Below, piece after piece: positions 6,428 through 13,615 of a stretch of 14,022 nucleotides of DNA. Source of the stretch: an uncultured Sphingomonadaceae bacterium (lineage in GTDB: Bacteria > Pseudomonadota > Alphaproteobacteria > Sphingomonadales > Sphingomonadaceae); the NCBI GenBank assembly GCA_946479505.1, contig CAMLGC010000065.1:1-14022 (forward strand). Reading direction: 5' to 3'. A model generated the notes under the pieces. The model ran no database searches. It was not told the origin of the DNA and saw only the letters and a program-made list of their open reading frames with translations. A program made the position numbers and the translations under genes. Position 1 is the stretch's first letter. Each line of letters begins with the position of its first letter.

Positions 6428-7171
6428 ATGCTGACGCCTACGCCCAAGAAGGCCGTCCTCTACCGCATGGTGATGCCCGAGCATGTCTGCCCCTACGGGC
6501 TCAAATCGAAGGACCTGCTCGAGCGGGAAGGCTACGAGGTCGAGGACCATTGGCTCGAGACGCGGAGCGAGACCGACGCGTTCAAGGCCGAGCACGGCGT
6601 CAAGACCACGCCGCAGACCTTCATCGCGGGCGCGCGGATCGGCGGCCACGACGATCTCAAGCGCTTCTTCGGCAAGCGGGTGGTGGAGCCGGGCGCGACC
6701 TCGTACCGGCCCGTGATCGCGGTGTTCGCGATGACCGCGCTGATGGCGCTCGCCGCGAGTGTCGCCGCCTTTGGCACGCCGTTCACCGTCCGCGCGGCCG
6801 AGTGGTTCATCGCGTTCAGCATGTGCGTGCTCGCGATCCTCAAGCTCCAGGACGTCGAGCGCTTCTCGACCATGTTCCTGAACTACGACCTGCTCGCGCG
6901 GCGCTGGGTGCCCTACGGGTATCTCTATCCGTTCGGTGAGGCGGCGGCGGGCGTGTTGATGATTACGCACCGGCTGCTTTGGCTCTCGGTCCCGATCGCG
7001 CTGTTCATCGGGACGATCGGCGCGGTGTCGGTGGCAAAGGCGGTCTATATCGACAAGCGCGAATTGAAGTGCGCGTGCGTCGGGGGCAGCAGCAACGTCC
7101 CGCTGGGGTTCGTCTCGCTGACCGAGAACCTGATGATGATCGCGATGGCGGTGTGGATGCTGGTGCGCTAG
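6428..7171 (+). CDS. glutaredoxin-MauE/DoxX-like membrane fusion protein
   Basis: The 247-residue protein joins a thioredoxin-fold domain to a membrane domain. Residues 1-90 are glutaredoxin-like: CPYG at 21-24 (a single-cysteine version of CPYC), TTPQ with the cis-proline, and the GGHDDL segment. Residues about 95-247 hold about four hydrophobic helices resembling MauE/DoxX redox-associated membrane proteins, with a conserved-looking KCACVGG (C215, C217) near the last helix. It probably passes reducing equivalents or handles metal at the inner membrane. The ATG at 6428 has GGAGA at 6414-6418, and the upstream in-frame ATG at 6371 lies inside the operator, so it is excluded. Control by the divergent MerR-type regulator is very likely. 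The stop is 11 bases before the next gene. Metal detoxification versus thiol stress cannot be decided. Confidence 0.85.
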   Translation: MLTPTPKKAVLYRMVMPEHVCPYGLKSKDLLEREGYEVEDHWLETRSETDAFKAEHGVKTTPQTFIAGARIGGHDDLKRFFGKRVVEPGATSYRPVIAVFAMTALMALAASVAAFGTPFTVRAAEWFIAFSMCVLAILKLQDVERFSTMFLNYDLLARRWVPYGYLYPFGEAAAGVLMITHRLLWLSVPIALFIGTIGAVSVAKAVYIDKRELKCACVGGSSNVPLGFVSLTENLMMIAMAVWMLVR

Positions 7172-7182
7172 GCGCGACGGCG

Positions 7183-7767
7183 ATGCCGATCCGATCGCTC
7201 TTCGCCACGCGTTTCTATGAGGGCGCCCTCGACGACGACCCGTTGCTCGCGGAACTGGAGGACGCATGCCTCGATCTCGCCGAACAGGACAACGCGGGGC
7301 AGGACTGGTCCGCGGCGCACGGCTATCGCGGCTATACGAGCTATGCGTCGCTCGACGACCTGCCGCAGCGCGATCCGCGGTTCGGCGATCTCATCCGGCA
7401 TCTCAACAGGCACGTCGCCGCGTTCGCGAAGGAGTGCGCGTTCGATCTCGGCGGCAAGCGGTTGAAGCTCGACAGCCTGTGGGTCAACGTGCTCGAGCCG
7501 GGCGGGAGCCATTCGGGGCACATCCACCCGCACAGCGCGGTTTCGGGTACGATCTATGTCGCGGTGCCGCCGGGATCGGGCGCGCTCAAGCTCGAGGACC
7601 CGCGGCTGCCGATGCTGATGGCGGCGCCATCGCGCCCGGACACGTTCGTCTATGCCGAGCCGGCGGCGGGGAGCATCTTCCTGTGGGAAAGCTGGCTGCG
7701 CCACGAGGTGATGCCCAACAGCGCGGACGAGCATCGGATCAGCATCAGCTTCAACTATCGGCTTTAG
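7183..7767 (+). CDS. putative 2-oxoglutarate/Fe(II)-dependent oxygenase (TIGR02466-type)
   Basis: The 194-residue protein looks like the small family of putative 2OG-Fe(II) oxygenases described by TIGR02466. Recognisable parts are the NVLEPGGSHSGHIHPHS region with H110, H113, H115 and H117, the following SGTIYV strand, the distal H174 (WLRHEVMPN) and R185 in HRISISFN, which would bind 2-oxoglutarate. Two histidines from the first group or one with a nearby residue, plus H174, would hold the iron. The substrate is unknown. It starts 11 bases after the glutaredoxin/MauE gene without a strong ribosome binding site, so it is probably cotranscribed from the MerR-type promoter, though it may have no related role. 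Confidence 0.85.
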   Translation: MPIRSLFATRFYEGALDDDPLLAELEDACLDLAEQDNAGQDWSAAHGYRGYTSYASLDDLPQRDPRFGDLIRHLNRHVAAFAKECAFDLGGKRLKLDSLWVNVLEPGGSHSGHIHPHSAVSGTIYVAVPPGSGALKLEDPRLPMLMAAPSRPDTFVYAEPAAGSIFLWESWLRHEVMPNSADEHRISISFNYRL

Positions 7768-7834
7768 CCCCGCGCTGGCATCGCGCGGCCGATCGGCCTA
7801 TCGGGGCGGCGGCATTTCAACACAGGATCACTTC

Positions 7835-8935
7835 ATGGGTTTTCGTTGCGGCATCGTCGGTCTTCCCAATGTCGGCAAATCGACGCTTTTCAACGCGCTG
7901 ACCGAGACCGCCGCGGCGCAGGCGGCGAATTATCCGTTCTGCACGATCGAGCCCAATGTCGGGAATGTCGCGGTGCCCGATCCGCGCCTCTACAAGCTGG
8001 CCGAGATCGCGGAATCGGCCAAGGTGATCGAGACGCAGCTCGGCTTCGTCGACATTGCGGGTCTGGTGCGCGGCGCGAGCAAAGGGGAAGGCCTGGGCAA
8101 CCAGTTCCTCGGCAACATCCGCGAGGTCGATGCGATCGTCCATGTGCTGCGCTGCTTCGAGAATGACGACATCCAGCATGTCGACAACCGCGTCGATCCG
8201 ATCGCCGATGCCGAAACCGTGGAAACGGAACTCATGCTCGCCGACCTCGACAGCCTCGAAAAGCGCGTGCCCAACCTCGTCAAGAAGGGCCAGCAGGGCG
8301 ACAAGGAAGCCAAGGCCGCCGCAGCCGTGCTGGGGCAGGCGCTCGATCTCCTGCGCGAGGGCAAGCCCGCGCGGTTGGTCGAGCCCAAGGATCCGGAGGA
8401 GGAGCGGCTGTTCGCGCAGGCGCAGCTCCTCACCGCCAAGCCCGTGCTCTACGTGTGCAACGTCAACGAGGACGATGCGGCCGAGGGCAATGCATACTCC
8501 GCGCGCGTGTTCGATAAGGCCAAGGTCGAGGGCGCCGAGGCGGTGGTCGTCTCCGCGGCGATCGAGGCGGAGATCGCGACGATGGCGGCGGACGAACGCG
8601 GCGAGTTCCTGGCGGAACTGGGGCTTTCCGAGACCGGCCTCGCGCGCGTGATCCGCGCCGGATACGCGCTGCTCCACCTCATCACCTTCTTCACCGCAGG
8701 CCCCAAGGAAGCGCGCGCCTGGACCGTGGAGAAGGGCGCGAAGGCGCCGCAAGCGGCGGGCGCGATCCACAGCGATTTCGAACGCGGCTTCATCCGCGCC
8801 GAGACCATCGCCTATGAGGATTACGTCGCGCTCGGCGGTGAGGCGGGCGCGCGCGAGGCGGGCAAGCTGCGCCAGGAAGGCAAGGAATACGTCGTCCACG
8901 ATGGCGACGTGATGCTGTTCCGGTTCAACGTGTGA
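7835..8935 (+). CDS. ychF: redox-regulated ATPase YchF (Obg-like)
   Basis: Universal Obg-family P-loop protein, homologous to OLA1, which binds ribosomes and is linked to stress responses and translation fidelity. The 366 residues are full length. The P-loop GLPNVGKST is at 9-17, the G3 region reads VDIAGLVRGASKGEGLGNQFL (landmark DIAGLVRGASKGEG) and the G4 position is N209-V-N-E212 in place of NKxD, which in this family explains preference for ATP over GTP. A coiled-coil domain covers about 120-200 and the TGS domain the last 85 residues (ITFFTAGPKEARAW onward). AGGA at 7824-7827 supports the start. The next gene begins one base after its stop. Confidence 0.98.
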   Translation: MGFRCGIVGLPNVGKSTLFNALTETAAAQAANYPFCTIEPNVGNVAVPDPRLYKLAEIAESAKVIETQLGFVDIAGLVRGASKGEGLGNQFLGNIREVDAIVHVLRCFENDDIQHVDNRVDPIADAETVETELMLADLDSLEKRVPNLVKKGQQGDKEAKAAAAVLGQALDLLREGKPARLVEPKDPEEERLFAQAQLLTAKPVLYVCNVNEDDAAEGNAYSARVFDKAKVEGAEAVVVSAAIEAEIATMAADERGEFLAELGLSETGLARVIRAGYALLHLITFFTAGPKEARAWTVEKGAKAPQAAGAIHSDFERGFIRAETIAYEDYVALGGEAGAREAGKLRQEGKEYVVHDGDVMLFRFNV

Positions 8936-8936
8936 G

Positions 8937-9239
8937 ATGCTGGCGCGGCTGATCCTGGCTGTGCTGCTGACGGCGCTCGCGCTGCCCGCGACGGCGGCGA
9001 TGCCGTGCCATGACGATGCGCCGATGATCGGCGAGATGATGCACCACGCGCCGGCCGTGCCCGATCGCGCGGTGCCGGCGCATATCTGCATCGGCTGCGT
9101 GCCGCCGTCGAGCTGGCGGACGGCCCCGATCGATACGCCGTTCCTGCTTCCGGCGGCACCCGAATTTCAGGCCCTCGCCGGGCTTGTCGCGGGCCCGGCG
9201 CACGCGCCCGATCCGCCGCCGCCGCGCATTTCTGCATGA
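8937..9239 (+). CDS. small exported Cys/His protein, possibly DUF2946-like
   Basis: A 100-residue protein with a clear Sec signal peptide (MLARLILAVLLTALALPATA, cleavage near residue 21). The mature part has C24-H25, the MMHH cluster at 34-37, H49 and C51-I-G-C54, and ends in a Pro-rich PDPPPPR tail. Small exported proteins with CxxC and His residues of this layout (DUF2946 and relatives) are often found by copper-handling genes, but I cannot assign the family firmly. The ATG overlaps nothing but starts one base after the ychF stop and has no evident ribosome binding site, so translational coupling is likely. It precedes a His/Met-rich probable outer-membrane protein by 52 bases, suggesting a joint periplasmic metal role (inference). 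Confidence 0.7.
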   Translation: MLARLILAVLLTALALPATAAMPCHDDAPMIGEMMHHAPAVPDRAVPAHICIGCVPPSSWRTAPIDTPFLLPAAPEFQALAGLVAGPAHAPDPPPPRISA

Positions 9240-9291
9240 TCGCAGGGGCATTCGCCCCGACCGACCAGCGCGATTTTGCGGAGAAATTGAA

Positions 9292-10584
9292 ATGAAACCG
9301 ATCCTGCTCGCGGCACCCGTCGCGGCGGCGCTGCTCGCCATGCCGGCGGCGGCGCAGACGATGCACGACATGAGCCAGCACCAGGGCCACATGCCCACCG
9401 AACCCTCTCCTGCTGCCCAGCCGATGGACCACATGCACGACATGCCGATGGCCAGCCCCGACTTCGGTGAGGGATCGGGCACATCGCGGCTGCCGGTGAA
9501 CGAGGGCATGATGCACGGGCTCCACTTCGAGGCCGGCGACTGGATGCTGATGGCGCACGGCTATCTGTGGGGCGTGGCGACCGACCAGGGCGGGCCGCGC
9601 GGCGACGACATGGCGTTTGTCGAATCGATGGCGATGCTCACCGGCGAGCGCGATTTGGGCGGCGCGCAGCTCCAGCTTCGCTCGATGCTGAGTCTCGAGC
9701 CGCTGATGGGAGCGGAAGGCTATCCCAATTTGTTCGCGACCGGCGAGACTGCGCACGGCGACCCGCTGATCGACCGCCAGCACCCGCACGATCTGTTCAT
9801 GGAGCTTGCCGCGCGGGTGGATGTACCGGTCGGCGGCGGCGACAGCGTCTTCCTCTACGGCGGCCCGGTCGCCGAGCCCGCGCTGGGACCATCGGCGTTC
9901 ATGCACCGCGGCTCGGGCCGGTACGCGCCGCTCGCGCCGATCACGCACCATTGGTTCGACAGCACGCACATCACCTACGGCGTGGTGACGGCAGGCTGGT
10001 CGAGCCCGCGCTTCCAGCTCGAAGCCTCGGCGTTCCGCGGGCGCGAGCCCGACGAGGAGCGCTGGGGGATCGAAACTCCCAAGCTCGATTCGTGGAGCGT
10101 ACGCGCGACGTGGACGCCCTCGCCTGCCTGGGCGCTCGAGCTGAGCCATGGCCGCCTCGACAGCCCCGAGGCGCTGCACCCAGGCGAAGACGAGGCCCGC
10201 ACGGTGGCGAGCGTGCAGTATGCGACGGGCGGGCTCGCGACGACCTTCGCCTTCTCGGCCAAGGACCGGCTGCCGGGACCGACGCTGACCGCGTGGCTCG
10301 CCGAGGCGAATTGGAATATGGACCGGCACCACACGCTGTTCGGCAGGATCGAGAATGTCGCCAATGACGAACTTTTTCCTGAGGAGGCGAGCCCGCTCCA
10401 CCATCGCACGTTCCGCGTGACCAAGGCCGAATTGGGCTATGCCTATCGGCTGCCGGTCGGGCCGTTCGAGTTGGCGCTCGGCGGCGCGCTGGCGGCCTAT
10501 GCCAAGCCCGATGCGCTCGACGCCGCTTATGGCGACGCGCCGGTGAGCACCACCTTGTTCGCCAGGCTGTCGCTGGGGCATTAG
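9292..10584 (+). CDS. probable outer-membrane beta-barrel protein with His/Met-rich N-terminus
   Basis: A 430-residue protein with a Sec signal peptide (cleavage after AMPAAA, about residue 21). The mature N-terminus is very rich in His and Met (MHDMSQHQGHM, then MDHMHDMPM), as in copper-binding periplasmic and outer-membrane proteins such as CopB/PcoB. The remainder is alternating amphipathic strands typical of a barrel (for example YAPLAPITHHWFDSTHITYG, SWSVRATWTPSPAWALELSHG), with further His pairs and RQHPHDLFMEL around residue 160. It is not a clear CopB homologue and I know no function for it. The ATG has GGAGAA about 6 bases upstream. Neighbours are the small Cys/His exported protein and an unrelated lipoprotein enzyme. 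A role in copper or other metal handling at the envelope is inferred only from composition and neighbour. Confidence 0.75.
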   Translation: MKPILLAAPVAAALLAMPAAAQTMHDMSQHQGHMPTEPSPAAQPMDHMHDMPMASPDFGEGSGTSRLPVNEGMMHGLHFEAGDWMLMAHGYLWGVATDQGGPRGDDMAFVESMAMLTGERDLGGAQLQLRSMLSLEPLMGAEGYPNLFATGETAHGDPLIDRQHPHDLFMELAARVDVPVGGGDSVFLYGGPVAEPALGPSAFMHRGSGRYAPLAPITHHWFDSTHITYGVVTAGWSSPRFQLEASAFRGREPDEERWGIETPKLDSWSVRATWTPSPAWALELSHGRLDSPEALHPGEDEARTVASVQYATGGLATTFAFSAKDRLPGPTLTAWLAEANWNMDRHHTLFGRIENVANDELFPEEASPLHHRTFRVTKAELGYAYRLPVGPFELALGGALAAYAKPDALDAAYGDAPVSTTLFARLSLGH

Positions 10585-10607
10585 GGCGCGCAACCAAGGA
10601 GATGCCG

Positions 10608-11891
10608 ATGAACCCGCTGCGCCTGTTTCTGCCCGCTCTGCTCGCGCTCGGCATCTCCGCCTGCGCGGCCACGCCGCCGCCCGCGCCGCTTGCCTCGGCC
10701 GAGGTGGAGGCGAAGCCGCCGGTGACGATCCTCGTCTCCATCGACGGGTTTCGCGCCGATTATCTGACGCGCGGCGTGACCCCGCGGCTGGGGGCGCTCG
10801 CGGCGGAAGGGGTAAGCGCGGCGATGCGGCCGTCCTTCCCGTCGAAGACTTTCCCCAACCATTGGGCGCTGGTGACGGGCGAAACGCCCGATCACAACGG
10901 CATCACCGCCAACAGGATGGAGGATCCGCGCCGGCCGGGCGAGGTCTTTACGATGGCGAGCGACGACCCCTTCTGGTGGAACGCCGCCTCGCCGATCTGG
11001 GTCGATGCGGAGAAGGCGGGATTGCGCACCGCGACGATGTTCTGGCCGGGCGCCAACGTCGCCTGGGGCGGCACGCGCGCCGCCGACTGGCCCAACGACA
11101 TCACCGGCGGCACGAGGCCCGAGGACTGGCAGCAGTTCAACCAGGCGGTGTCGAACACGCAGCGGGTGAATGCCGTGCTCGATTGGCTGCGGCGCCCGGA
11201 AGCGATCCGGCCCCGGTTCGTGACGCTCTATTTCGACACGGTGGATACCGCCGGGCACATGTACGGCCCCGCCGATCCGCACACCACGCAGGCGATCGCC
11301 GAGATCGACGCCAGGATCGGGATGCTCGTCGATGGCCTCGCGCGGCTGCATCAGCCCGCCAACCTGGTGATCGTCGCCGATCACGGCATGGCGGCGACCT
11401 CCGGCGACCACGTTGTCGCGCTCGACAAGATCGCCGATCCGACGCTCTACCGCGTGGTCGAGAACGGCCCCTACGCGTCGCTCGAACCCACCGAAGGCAA
11501 TGCGGATGCACTCGCGAGCGCGCTGCTGGCCAGGCACCCGCACATGACGTGCTGGCGCAAGGGCGACATTCCCGCGCGCTTCGCCTACGGCGCCAACCCG
11601 CGCATCCCGCCTTTCTTCTGCCTCGCCGAGACCGGGTGGCTGATCCAGCCGACAGCCCCTGCCGAGCCCTTCACCGGCGGCAATCACGGCTATGACAACG
11701 CGGCGCCCGAAATGGCGGCGCTGTTCGTCGCGCATGGACCGGCATTTGCAGACGGGGCGACGCTGCCGCCGTTCGACAATGTCGATGTCGAGCCGCTGTT
11801 GCGCGATCTGCTCGGCATGCCCGCCGATTCGAGCACGGACGGCACCGACGCGCCGTTCCGCAATGTGCTCACGCGCGACGAGGAGCGCTGA
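10608..11891 (+). CDS. nucleotide pyrophosphatase/phosphodiesterase (NPP) family lipoprotein
   Basis: Alkaline-phosphatase-superfamily enzyme of 427 residues that hydrolyses phosphodiester or pyrophosphate bonds of nucleotides or similar compounds outside the cytoplasm. All two-zinc site residues of the family are visible: D46 (SIDGFRADYL), the nucleophile T81 (SKTFPNHW), D213 and H217 (DTVDTAGH), D258 and H259 (VADHGM) and H360 (GGNHGYDN). It is very likely active. The N-terminus MNPLRLFLPALLALGISAC is a lipoprotein signal with lipobox I-S-A-C19. The ATG at 10608 is preferred over that at 10602 because AAGGAG (10596-10601) lies 6 bases before it. It is followed two bases later by the MaoC-type gene. 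The natural substrate is not known. Confidence 0.95.
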   Translation: MNPLRLFLPALLALGISACAATPPPAPLASAEVEAKPPVTILVSIDGFRADYLTRGVTPRLGALAAEGVSAAMRPSFPSKTFPNHWALVTGETPDHNGITANRMEDPRRPGEVFTMASDDPFWWNAASPIWVDAEKAGLRTATMFWPGANVAWGGTRAADWPNDITGGTRPEDWQQFNQAVSNTQRVNAVLDWLRRPEAIRPRFVTLYFDTVDTAGHMYGPADPHTTQAIAEIDARIGMLVDGLARLHQPANLVIVADHGMAATSGDHVVALDKIADPTLYRVVENGPYASLEPTEGNADALASALLARHPHMTCWRKGDIPARFAYGANPRIPPFFCLAETGWLIQPTAPAEPFTGGNHGYDNAAPEMAALFVAHGPAFADGATLPPFDNVDVEPLLRDLLGMPADSSTDGTDAPFRNVLTRDEER

Positions 11892-11893
11892 GG

Positions 11894-12343
11894 ATGCAGG
11901 TTTTCGAGGATATCGAGGTCGGCCGGAAGGCGCGCTTTGGCCGCTACGAGGTGACGCGCGACGAGGTGCTCGCGTTCGCGCGCAGATACGATCCGCAGCC
12001 CTTTCACCTTTCCGACGAGGCGGCCGCCGAAACGCATTTCGGACGGCTTTCGGCGAGCGGCTGGCACACCTGCGCGATGACGATGTCGATGATCGTCGAG
12101 AATCTCAAGACCCATCGGCAGGCCGGCCTCGGCTCGCCGGGGGTGGACGAATTGAGGTGGCTCAAGCCCGTCTATCCGGGCGACACGCTGCGCTGCGAGA
12201 CCGAGGTGATCGACAAGCGTCGATCGCGCAGCCGGCCGGAGATGGGCAGCTATCGCAGCCGCATGACCGTGCTCAACCAGCATGACGAGGCGGTGATGAC
12301 CTTCGTGTCGATCGGCCTCATCCGGACCCGGTCGGCGGAGTAG
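11894..12343 (+). CDS. MaoC-family dehydratase (R-specific enoyl-CoA hydratase-like)
   Basis: Hot-dog-fold protein of 149 residues, likely adding water to, or removing it from, an acyl-CoA thioester. The hydratase-2 signature is present: D33 and H38 in ARRYDPQPFHL, then HFGRLSASGWHT, with the expected following helix. Active hydratases use this Asp/His pair. The substrate is unknown. It starts two bases after the NPP gene stop, with GGAG near 11882-11885 in the end of that gene, so the two are translationally coupled although no metabolic link is obvious. A stem-loop terminator follows 12 bases after its stop. Confidence 0.94.
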   Translation: MQVFEDIEVGRKARFGRYEVTRDEVLAFARRYDPQPFHLSDEAAAETHFGRLSASGWHTCAMTMSMIVENLKTHRQAGLGSPGVDELRWLKPVYPGDTLRCETEVIDKRRSRSRPEMGSYRSRMTVLNQHDEAVMTFVSIGLIRTRSAE

Positions 12344-12354
12344 GCCGTTGAAGA

Positions 12355-12388
12355 AACCGGCGGCGGTCCCGAGAGCCCGCCGCCGGTT
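12355..12388. terminator. bidirectional stem-loop between convergent genes
   Basis: Bases 12355-12366 (aaccggcggcgg) are the exact reverse complement of 12377-12388, with a 10-base loop. It lies between the MaoC gene (+) and the lipoprotein gene (-), so it can end transcripts from both sides. The T-run is poor on the plus strand; on the minus strand TTTCTTC follows the stem. Confidence 0.7.
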
Positions 12389-12394
12389 CAAGCC

Positions 12395-12907
12395 TCAGTC
12401 GCGCCGATCGCGGCGGTTCTGCCGCTTGAGCTGGCGCCGCTCATGATGGCGCTCCTGACGGAACTCCTTGCGAGCCTGGCGCCGCGCCTGGCGCGCCTGC
12501 GGACGACTGATTTCGCCGCTGCGCCGATCGCGCCTGATCTCGCGTCGGTCGCCGCGAAGCTCGTCGCGCTCGACGCGGACGTCGCGATGATAGGCGCGCC
12601 GATTGCCGCGCAGCTCGCGCCGGTCCTCTCGGTGATCGCGCCGCGAGGCCCAATGGCGCCGCTGCCGGTCGTTCCACCGATGGCGCGAGCCCGAGCGATC
12701 ATAGACGTAAATCCCGGTGCCCGGATAATAGAAGTTATCATACCATCCGTAATAGGATGACGGATAGTATCCGCCATAATAGGAATCGTCATAATAGCCG
12801 CCATAGCCGGCCGAAACGCCGCCATAATAACCATCGGTGGCGCAGGCGGAAACGCCGATACCGGCCGCGAGCACAAGGCCCAGCGTGGCCAAACGTGAAA
12901 GTGCCAT
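12395..12907 (-). CDS. Tyr/Gly-rich then Arg-rich low-complexity lipoprotein, unknown function
   Basis: A 170-residue protein. Residues 1-22 are a lipoprotein signal ending in the lipobox V19-S-A-C22. Residues 25-70 hold 16 Tyr and many Gly (for example YYGGVSAGYGGYYDD). Residues 71-170 hold 38 Arg, mixed with Asp/Glu in RRD- and ERRE-like runs that should form a long charged helix. I know no family with a stated function, though short tyrosine-rich secreted proteins of this sort are seen in sphingomonads. ATG at 12907 is chosen because AGGAGAG (12920-12914) lies 6 bases upstream on the minus strand and the signal follows at once; the reading frame stays open farther upstream but lacks support. 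A TGCTATCTA extended -10 at 12954-12946 may be its promoter (weak). The Arg-rich tail could bind nucleic acid, polysaccharide or outer-membrane lipid (inference). Confidence 0.8.
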   Translation of the reverse strand: MALSRLATLGLVLAAGIGVSACATDGYYGGVSAGYGGYYDDSYYGGYYPSSYYGWYDNFYYPGTGIYVYDRSGSRHRWNDRQRRHWASRRDHREDRRELRGNRRAYHRDVRVERDELRGDRREIRRDRRSGEISRPQARQARRQARKEFRQERHHERRQLKRQNRRDRRD

Positions 12908-13050
12908 GAGAAACTCTCCTGATACGCGGAAACTTACCGACGGCATAGATAGCACAGCCACGATGACCCGGGGCTGAACCGCGACAGAATGGCAACGCGC
13001 TAGTTTGACACACGGTTCCGGCGCCGTCGAGGGCCGGCGCGAGGACGTCG

Positions 13051-13584
13051 TCAATGCCCGCCGAACGCCACCAGCGAGCAGACGTCGAGCCCGTCGGCAC
13101 GCAGCGCCTCGGCGCCACCGAGATCGGGGAGGTCGACCACGAACTGCGCCTGGCTAACGGTCGCTCCGGCCTTGCGGAGCAGGCGGACGGCGGCGCGCGC
13201 GGTGCCGCCGGTGGCGATGAGGTCGTCGACCAGCAGCACGCGCGCGCCGGGCGCGCAGGCGTCGGCGTGCATCGCGATTCTGTCCGATCCGTATTCGAGC
13301 GCGTAATCCTGGGCGATCGTCGCGCCGGGAAGCTTGCCGTCCTTTCGGATGAGGAGCACGCCCGCGCCAAGTGGCACCGCGATCGCCGCGGCGAACAGAA
13401 ATCCGCGCGCCTCGATCCCGGCGACGAGATCGACAGGGCCGTTCACGCGCGCCACCAACCGCTCGACCGTCAGCCGGAGTCCTTCCGGATCGAGCAGCAA
13501 GGTGGTGATATCGCGGAACTGGATTCCGGGCTTCGGAAAATCCGGGATCGTGCGGATGCGTGCCTTGAGGTCGTCGTTGGTCAT
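13051..13584 (-). CDS. apt: adenine phosphoribosyltransferase
   Basis: Purine salvage enzyme converting adenine and PRPP to AMP and pyrophosphate in the cytoplasm. The 177 residues match the family length. The N-terminal IRTIPDFPKPGIQFRDIT is diagnostic, GIEARGF binds the base side, and VLLVDDLIATGGTA is the PRPP-binding loop. The start has only a weak GAGAG site about 10 bases upstream. It lies 31 bases after the cytochrome c1 gene on the same strand, an order I associate with sphingomonads, so it is probably the last gene of the bc1-complex operon. Confidence 0.98.
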   Translation of the reverse strand: MTNDDLKARIRTIPDFPKPGIQFRDITTLLLDPEGLRLTVERLVARVNGPVDLVAGIEARGFLFAAAIAVPLGAGVLLIRKDGKLPGATIAQDYALEYGSDRIAMHADACAPGARVLLVDDLIATGGTARAAVRLLRKAGATVSQAQFVVDLPDLGGAEALRADGLDVCSLVAFGGH

Positions 13585-13615
13585 TTGAGCGAACTCTCGG
13601 CGACGCTCGTTCCGA

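Noticed and set aside
7787..7798. Palindrome ggccgatcggcc before ychF
   Set aside because: Short, GC-rich and without loop or other signals; expected by chance in this composition.
9245..9258. Small hairpin ggggc-attc-gcccc between the Cys/His protein and the barrel gene
   Set aside because: Only five pairs and no T-run; too weak to call a terminator or regulator.
13005..13010. TTGACA as a plus-strand -35 box
   Set aside because: No -10 box at the right distance and no plus-strand gene downstream.
12908..13054. N-terminal extension of the Tyr/Arg-rich lipoprotein
   Set aside because: The extension lacks a binding site and would bury the lipoprotein signal, which begins cleanly at 12907 after AGGAGAG.
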